From positions 1 through 28,868 of the forward strand of contig DKFA01000020.1 in NCBI GenBank assembly GCA_002452695.1: 28,868 bases of DNA. The letters are read 5' to 3'. The notes under the pieces are model-generated. The model did no database searches, had not been told where the DNA came from, and saw only the letters and a program-made list of their open reading frames with translations. This document shows, piece after piece, positions 24,068 through 28,868 of the stretch. The translations under genes and the position numbers were made by a program. How positions within the stretch are numbered: position 1 is the first letter of the stretch; every line of letters begins with the position of its first letter. Source of the stretch: Dehalococcoidia bacterium UBA6808 (GTDB taxonomy: Bacteria > Chloroflexota > Dehalococcoidia > GIF9 > UBA5629).

Positions 24068-24978
24068 GCAATGTAGAAACAGCCTGGGTTTTCCCCGGAC
24101 AGGGATCACAATCGGTGGGGATGGGCGCCGAAATCTATTCACGCAACCGGGCAGCCAGGTCCGTTTACGAAAAGGCAGACGCGGCGCTCGGATTTTCGCT
24201 ATCCACCCTTTGCTTCAAAGGTCCGGAAGATGAACTGACCCGTACGGTCAACGTACAGCCTGCCATTCTGGTAACCGGCATAGCCATGCTGGAAGCAGCC
24301 CGCGAGACCGGTAAGGGTGCGCTGCCTGCACCCTCTTCCATGGCCGGCCACAGCCTGGGCCAGTATACAGCCCTGGTTGCCTCCGGAGCGCTCAGCCTGG
24401 AAGAGGCAGTTATCCTGGTCAGAGAAAGAGGAAGGCTGATGTATGAGGCCGGCCAGGCCAACCCGGGCGGGATGCTGGCCTTGATAGGAGCAGAAGAGGG
24501 AGTGGTGGCAGAAATATGTGCAGCCAGCGGCGCGGAGATCTCCAATTTGAATTCGCCGGGGCAGATCATTGTCAGCGGCTCACTATCCGAGCTTGAAACA
24601 TTTAAACTCAAGGCCGGTGAGAAAGGCATACGCCGCATCCTGCCGCTCAAGGTCAGCGGCGCCTTCCACTCAAAATACATGCGTCCCGCTGCAGCCGGAC
24701 TATCTGCCGCCATCGAGAAGTGCCATTTCAAGCAGCCCTGCGTTCCGATCATCTCCAATGTCAGCGTAGCAGAACTGCGGGACGAGGACTCAATAAAAAA
24801 AGATTTGGTGAAGCAGCTTACCGCGTGCGTGCGCTGGCAACAGTCGGTCGAGAAATTGTTAAAGCAGGGCATCGGCAGCTTTGTCGAAATCGGCAATGGC
24901 CAGGTCATAAGCGGTTTGATCAAACGCATCGATCCCAACGCCGTGATATACCATGCAGGTGAACTGATAACTGCCTGA
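24064..24978 (+). CDS. fabD: Malonyl-CoA:ACP transacylase
   Basis: A 304-residue acyltransferase that loads malonyl groups onto ACP. FPGQGSQSVGMG lies at the N-terminus, the nucleophile S97 is in GHSLGQYTAL, R lies in VRERGRLMYEA, and the catalytic H202 is in GAFHSKYM. The length is standard. It overlaps fabK as ATGA and ends 13 bases before the enoyl-CoA hydratase. It should use the malonyl-CoA that the carboxyltransferase at the head of the operon helps produce. Confidence 0.95.
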   Translation: MSNVETAWVFPGQGSQSVGMGAEIYSRNRAARSVYEKADAALGFSLSTLCFKGPEDELTRTVNVQPAILVTGIAMLEAARETGKGALPAPSSMAGHSLGQYTALVASGALSLEEAVILVRERGRLMYEAGQANPGGMLALIGAEEGVVAEICAASGAEISNLNSPGQIIVSGSLSELETFKLKAGEKGIRRILPLKVSGAFHSKYMRPAAAGLSAAIEKCHFKQPCVPIISNVSVAELRDEDSIKKDLVKQLTACVRWQQSVEKLLKQGIGSFVEIGNGQVISGLIKRIDPNAVIYHAGELITA

Positions 24979-24991
24979 CCTGGAGGTAAAT

Positions 24992-25759
24992 ATGCATATC
25001 AAGTATCACACAGAAGGTAAAATAGCCTTTATCACACTTAACCGGGAAGAAGCCCTGAATGCCATCGATCAGTCCATGCTGGAGGAGTTAAGCCGCGCGC
25101 TGCTCTCTTTCAAGCAGGATAACAATTTAGTTGTCGGTATTATCACCGGAGCCGGCAAGGCCTTCAGTGTCGGTGCCGATATCGGCGCGCTGTTGCCCCA
25201 GATGCAGAACGAGATCGGGCTGCAGCACTCCGGACCACCCACGATCATGCGGGGGCTTTCAGTCTGGAAACCCCTTATTGCGGCGATTAACGGCGCAGCG
25301 CTGGGAGGCGGACTGGAGCTGGCGCTGGCATGCGATATCAGAATCGCATCGGAGAACGCCATATTTGCCTTCCCCGAGGTTACGTTGGGGCTGATACCAG
25401 GCTGGGGCGGGACGCAGCGCATCGCTCGCGCCGTGCCTCTTGCCATAGCTTCCGAACTGCTGCTGCTCGGACGGCCGATCAATGCCTCACGCGCAATGCA
25501 AACCGGGCTGGTTAACAAGGTGGTGCCGGCAGCCGGTCTGATGGATGCCGCCGTCAGCTATGCCCGCAATATATGCAACAACGCGCCGCTGGCTGTCAAT
25601 ACGGCTAAGCAGTGCCTGTTGAGGGGCCTGGGTATGCCGCTGGAAAACGGTCTGGAACTGGAGAAGTCCTGTAACGATTACCTTGTATCAACACAAGATT
25701 TTACCGAAGGTACCAGGGCACACCTTGAGAAAAGGAAGCCTGCCTTCAGGGCAGTATAG
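24992..25759 (+). CDS. Enoyl-CoA hydratase/isomerase (crotonase family)
   Basis: A 255-residue crotonase. The oxyanion-hole segments are FSVGADI and NGAALGGG. Both catalytic glutamates of true hydratases are present, E109 in GGGLEL and E129 in FPEVTLG, twenty residues apart as in rat crotonase. GLIPGWGGTQRI follows. GGAGGT at 24982-24987 precedes the ATG by four bases. The enzyme should interconvert enoyl-CoA and (S)-3-hydroxyacyl-CoA. In a fatty acid synthesis operon a FabZ-type dehydratase would be expected instead, so its role here (synthesis in reverse, or CoA-linked degradation) is open. Confidence 0.92.
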   Translation: MHIKYHTEGKIAFITLNREEALNAIDQSMLEELSRALLSFKQDNNLVVGIITGAGKAFSVGADIGALLPQMQNEIGLQHSGPPTIMRGLSVWKPLIAAINGAALGGGLELALACDIRIASENAIFAFPEVTLGLIPGWGGTQRIARAVPLAIASELLLLGRPINASRAMQTGLVNKVVPAAGLMDAAVSYARNICNNAPLAVNTAKQCLLRGLGMPLENGLELEKSCNDYLVSTQDFTEGTRAHLEKRKPAFRAV

Positions 25760-25781
25760 CCAATTAAATTAAGGGAGGACC

Positions 25782-26642
25782 ATGGAAGCAACAGAGATCA
25801 AACAGGTCGGCGTGGTGGGCTGTGGCATTATGGGACGCGGTATTGCCGAAGTAACAGCCTGCGCCGGTTACACAGTAACCATCAGTGATATTAACCAGGA
25901 CATCGTGAAGGACGGCATCAAAGCCATCGATGCCTCGCTGGACCTGGCGGTTCGCCGGCAGAAACTCGATAAAGAAGCCAAAGCTGCAGCCCTGAGCCGC
26001 ATCGCCGGTACCTGCGAGCTGAGCGACTTCGGCGGCTGCGATCTGGTTATCGAAGCCGCCGTGGAGGACCTTGCACTTAAAAAGAGCATTTTTCGCGAAC
26101 TGGACAAGGTTTGCCCTCAGAACGCCATACTGGCCACCAATACCTCCTGTCTCTCTATCATCGATATAGCCTCAGCGACCGGCAGGATGGACAGGGTACT
26201 CGGCCTGCACTTTTTCAACCCCGTACCTCTAATGAAGCTGTTGGAGATTGTCAGGACCATCGCAGTAAGCGAGGAAACGATGGAGACGGCCAGAGCTTTC
26301 GGCAAATCTATTGACAAGTCCGTTGTCATCGCCCCTGACATGCCGGGTTTCATAGTCAACCGCCTGCTCATGCCTTTTCTTACAGAGGCAGTACGGCTGG
26401 TGGAATCTGGCCAGGCCACCAAAGAAGATATCGACCGCGCAGTAATGCTGGGGCTCAACCACCCCATGGGCCCGCTCAAGCTGGCCGATATGGTCGGGCT
26501 TGATACGGCCTGCTTCATTGCTGAGGCGATGTATGAAGAGACAAAGGACGACCGCTTTGCTCCACCCGTCCTGCTCAGAAAGATGGTATCCGCCGGGCGA
26601 CACGGCCGCAAGACAAAGAAGGGCTTTTATGACTACGCCTGA
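25782..26642 (+). CDS. 3-hydroxyacyl-CoA dehydrogenase (3-hydroxybutyryl-CoA dehydrogenase type)
   Basis: A 286-residue NAD(P)-dependent dehydrogenase, of the length of short-form HBD enzymes. The nucleotide-binding loop is GCGIMG (13-18). Catalytic residues are S122 in NTSCLSI, H143 in GLHFFNPVPLMKLLE, E155 and N193 in PGFIVNRLL. LGLNHPMGPLKLADMVGLD is a family signature. GGGAGG lies three bases before the ATG. It interconverts acetoacetyl-CoA-like 3-oxoacyl-CoA and (S)-3-hydroxyacyl-CoA. Paired with the crotonase upstream, it forms the two middle steps of butyryl-CoA synthesis or beta-oxidation. Confidence 0.93.
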   Translation: MEATEIKQVGVVGCGIMGRGIAEVTACAGYTVTISDINQDIVKDGIKAIDASLDLAVRRQKLDKEAKAAALSRIAGTCELSDFGGCDLVIEAAVEDLALKKSIFRELDKVCPQNAILATNTSCLSIIDIASATGRMDRVLGLHFFNPVPLMKLLEIVRTIAVSEETMETARAFGKSIDKSVVIAPDMPGFIVNRLLMPFLTEAVRLVESGQATKEDIDRAVMLGLNHPMGPLKLADMVGLDTACFIAEAMYEETKDDRFAPPVLLRKMVSAGRHGRKTKKGFYDYA

Positions 26643-26659
26643 TTCAGGAGATATTAAAT

Positions 26660-27625
26660 ATGAGAATTGCTGTAGACGCCGCGGGAGGTGATTACGCTCC
26701 TGCGGAGATTGTTAAAGGAGCGCTGGAAGCAGCCGACGGCGGTGATTGCGAAATCATTCTGCTGGGCGACCAGGAGGCTATCCACCAGATACTTGCCGGG
26801 GAGAGACCGCTCAACTCACCTGAGATCATTCATACCTCACAACATATCAGCTGCGATGAGAATCCCATTCAAGCCGCGCGCAGCAAACCGGACTCCTCCA
26901 TCGTGCGCGGCATCATGTTGCTCAAACAAGGGGAAGCCGATGCCTTTGTCTCAGCAGGCAATACTGGCGCTGTGCTCGGCTCGGCCTATTTCAACCTCGG
27001 AACGCTGCCGGGTATCGAACGCCCGGCGTTGGGTGTGATGATACCGCTCGGGACACCCTTTCTGTTGATCGACGGAGGGGCGAACACTGACTGCCAGGCG
27101 CGCTTCCTTGTTCAATTCGCCCGGCTGGGAAGCATCTTTGCCCGGCGCTTTATGGGAATAGATACACCGCGCATCGGGTTGCTCAATAACGGCGAAGAAC
27201 CTGCCAAAGGTAGCGGGCTGACTCGCGAGACACACAGACTGTTGCAAGACAGCGGGCTTAACTTTGCGGGCAACATTGAGGGACAGGACGTATTCCGGGG
27301 TAAAATGGACGTACTGGTCACCGACGGGTTCACCGGCAATGTCTTCCTCAAAACAATTGAAGGTTGCGGTGAGATGCTGCGCAGCCTGCTTAAAGACGCC
27401 GCCCTGCCTGCGGGAGAAAACAGCAATAACAAGCCCCTGTTCAGGAAACTCGACTTCAGCGAATACGGCGGCTCCTGCCTGCTGGGCGTCGACGGCACGG
27501 TAGTCGTCTCACACGGTCGCAGCCAGGCCAAGGCTATAAAAAACGCCGTGCTCTTTGCGCGTAAGTCGGTTTCTTCAGGCGTAGTTAACGCCATCCGCAA
27601 CGGGCTGCCGGCAACGTTGGCCTGA
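26660..27625 (+). CDS. plsX: Phosphate acyltransferase PlsX
   Basis: A 321-residue acyl-ACP:phosphate acyltransferase that makes acyl-phosphate for PlsY in bacterial phospholipid synthesis. The N-terminus MRIAVDAAGGDYAP is the PlsX hallmark (commonly VDAMGGDHAP). SAGNTGAVLGSAYF and LVTDGFTGNVFLKTIEG are also typical. AGGAG at 26646-26650 supports the ATG. It links fatty acid synthesis to the membrane and implies ester-linked bacterial lipids. It lies 17 bases after the dehydrogenase and 13 bases before the second fabF. Confidence 0.94.
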   Translation: MRIAVDAAGGDYAPAEIVKGALEAADGGDCEIILLGDQEAIHQILAGERPLNSPEIIHTSQHISCDENPIQAARSKPDSSIVRGIMLLKQGEADAFVSAGNTGAVLGSAYFNLGTLPGIERPALGVMIPLGTPFLLIDGGANTDCQARFLVQFARLGSIFARRFMGIDTPRIGLLNNGEEPAKGSGLTRETHRLLQDSGLNFAGNIEGQDVFRGKMDVLVTDGFTGNVFLKTIEGCGEMLRSLLKDAALPAGENSNNKPLFRKLDFSEYGGSCLLGVDGTVVVSHGRSQAKAIKNAVLFARKSVSSGVVNAIRNGLPATLA

Positions 27626-27638
27626 TTATGGTAATAAA

Positions 27639-28868
27639 ATGCAGAATAAACGACGTGTTGTAGTCACCGGCCTGGGTATGGTCACGCCCCTGGGCACGGG
27701 AGTGTCAGTCAACTGGCAATCGGTCATCTCAGGCAAGTCGGGTATCGGACCGATCACACACTTCAACCCTGCACAGCTTAAATGCAAGGTCGCGGGAGAG
27801 GTTAAAGACTTTCATCCGCTCGACTTCATGGACAGGCGCACCACAGAACGTTTCGATCCCTTTATTCAATTTGCTCTGGCTGCCGCACGCATGGCTGTAG
27901 AAGATGCGGGGATCAAGGGCAAGATGAACGACAGCGGCCGCTGTGGTGTAATGGTCGGCACCGCCGTGGGAGCGCACACATACTTCAAACCCGTTTATAG
28001 GACAGTGGAAGAAGGACTGCTTAATAAGGTTTCACCCTTTATGATCATTAACGCTGCTGGCAACATAGCGGCCGGTATCATCGCCATAGAGTTCGGCTGC
28101 CAGGGACCCTACCACTGTCTGATGGATGCCTGCGCAGCCGGAACCAACGCCGTTGGGATGGCCTACCAGGCTATTTGCAACGGGGGGGCCGACCTGATGA
28201 TAGCCGGCGGAGCAGAGGCGCCGATCGTGGAGTCCATGACTGCTTCGCTGGACAGCATGGGCGCCCTGACTAGCAAGCGCAATAAAGACCCCGAAAAGGC
28301 CAGCCGCCCGTTCGACGGCGACCGTGACGGGTTTGCTTCAGGCGAGGGGAGTGGAATGCTGGTAATGGAGTCGCTCGAACATGCCCGGGAACGCGGCGCA
28401 CATATTTACGGAGAAGTGATTGGTTACGGCAACAACTGCGATGCCTACCACTATACTGCGCCGTCTGTTAACGGCGCAGTGGCTGCCCGTTGTATACAAC
28501 TGGCGCTGGATAATGCAGGGATCGAACCGGGACAGGTGGATTACATTAACGCTCACGGTACATCCACGGTGCTCAACGACGTCAATGAAACAAAGGCCAT
28601 TAAGTCGGTCTTCCAGGGCCATCTCGACAGCCTGGCTGTCAGTTCCACCAAATCCATGACCGGACATATGTGGGGGGCGGCCGGCGCGGTGGAAGCTATC
28701 TATACGCTGCTGGCCTTGCGTGACGGCATTCTGCCGCCTACTCTCAACCACGAGTTCCCGGACCCCGAATGCACGCTTGACTACGTTCCCAACCAGGCAC
28801 GAAAAAGGGAAATCGATATCGCTGTTTCCAACTCATTCGGCTTCGGCGGCATAAATGGCAGCCTGGTC
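27639..28868 (+). CDS. fabF: 3-oxoacyl-ACP synthase II, copy 2, cut by the window edge
   Basis: An open frame of 410 codons from ATG 27639 to the last base, with no stop in the window, so it is 3'-incomplete by only a few residues if of normal length. It starts NKRRVVVTGLGMVTPLG, typical of FabF. The catalytic triad is C165 in DACAAGTNAVG, H306 in NAHGTST and H343 in KSMTGHMWGAAG. The end SFGFGGINGSLV is at the usual place. It differs clearly from copy 1 around the active site (KSMTGH against KSMHGH), so it is not a recent duplicate. No strong ribosome binding site precedes it. It may have a different chain-length preference, or take part in initiation. Confidence 0.92.
   Translation, partial: MQNKRRVVVTGLGMVTPLGTGVSVNWQSVISGKSGIGPITHFNPAQLKCKVAGEVKDFHPLDFMDRRTTERFDPFIQFALAAARMAVEDAGIKGKMNDSGRCGVMVGTAVGAHTYFKPVYRTVEEGLLNKVSPFMIINAAGNIAAGIIAIEFGCQGPYHCLMDACAAGTNAVGMAYQAICNGGADLMIAGGAEAPIVESMTASLDSMGALTSKRNKDPEKASRPFDGDRDGFASGEGSGMLVMESLEHARERGAHIYGEVIGYGNNCDAYHYTAPSVNGAVAARCIQLALDNAGIEPGQVDYINAHGTSTVLNDVNETKAIKSVFQGHLDSLAVSSTKSMTGHMWGAAGAVEAIYTLLALRDGILPPTLNHEFPDPECTLDYVPNQARKREIDIAVSNSFGFGGINGSLV

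Noticed and set aside
24165..24938. 257-codon frame on the minus strand opposite fabD
   Set aside because: Serine- and proline-rich translation typical of an antisense frame to a GC-rich gene, with no family resemblance.
1..28868. tRNA genes, CRISPR arrays, transposons or prophage genes
   Set aside because: I found no regularly spaced repeats, tRNA-like cloverleaf or transposase/integrase motifs in either strand.

Overview
The window looks like a chromosomal piece of an uncultured anaerobic bacterium. My best guess is Chloroflexota, class Dehalococcoidia or a close relative. The reasons are a stand-alone bacterial Elp3, peptide ABC cassettes with lipoprotein binding proteins, a FabK-type enoyl reductase, PlsX (so ester-linked phospholipids) and a moderately GC-rich genome. 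This placement is inference; there is no rRNA or other phylogenetic marker here.

Layout. (1) 1-3153: a terminator-like hairpin, a good sigma70-type promoter and a large membrane GAF-GAF-GGDEF-HD-GYP cyclic-di-GMP protein. (2) 3150-5239: a Trm9-like methyltransferase and an Elp3 gene, divergently transcribed from a 53-bp gap. In eukaryotes these two families act one after the other on tRNA wobble uridine (cm5U, then mcm5U), so a bacterial mcm5U-type pathway is the most exciting reading of the window. (3) 5240-12683, minus strand: a complete peptide/nickel-type ABC importer, with two tandem paralogous binding lipoproteins followed by permeases B and C and ATPases D and F. An intercistronic stem-loop lies between the second binding protein and the permeases. 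(4) 12908-15678: a radical SAM enzyme of unknown substrate, divergent from a HAD phosphatase and an MBL-fold hydrolase. (5) 15679-17673: an AT-rich island holding an SMC/OLD-like ATPase and a DUF4276 (TOPRIM-like) protein with their own promoter and inverted repeats, a candidate transferred defence module. (6) 17674-19460, minus strand: a NarL/DesK-type two-component system. (7) 19663 to the end, plus strand: a tight lipid operon of carboxyltransferase, ACP, FabF, AcpS, FabK, FabD, enoyl-CoA hydratase, 3-hydroxyacyl-CoA dehydrogenase, PlsX and a second FabF that runs off the edge.

The lipid operon would supply malonyl units, make and load ACP, elongate, reduce and pass acyl-ACP to phospholipid synthesis. 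No FabG, FabZ or FabH is visible. Crotonase and HBD-family enzymes sit where a ketoreductase and dehydratase would be expected, which raises the possibility of a hybrid route. The two-component system reads away from this operon across a shared 202-bp region and might sense the membrane and regulate it.

There is no non-coding stretch above 300 bases. I see no tRNA, rRNA, CRISPR array, transposase or integrase.
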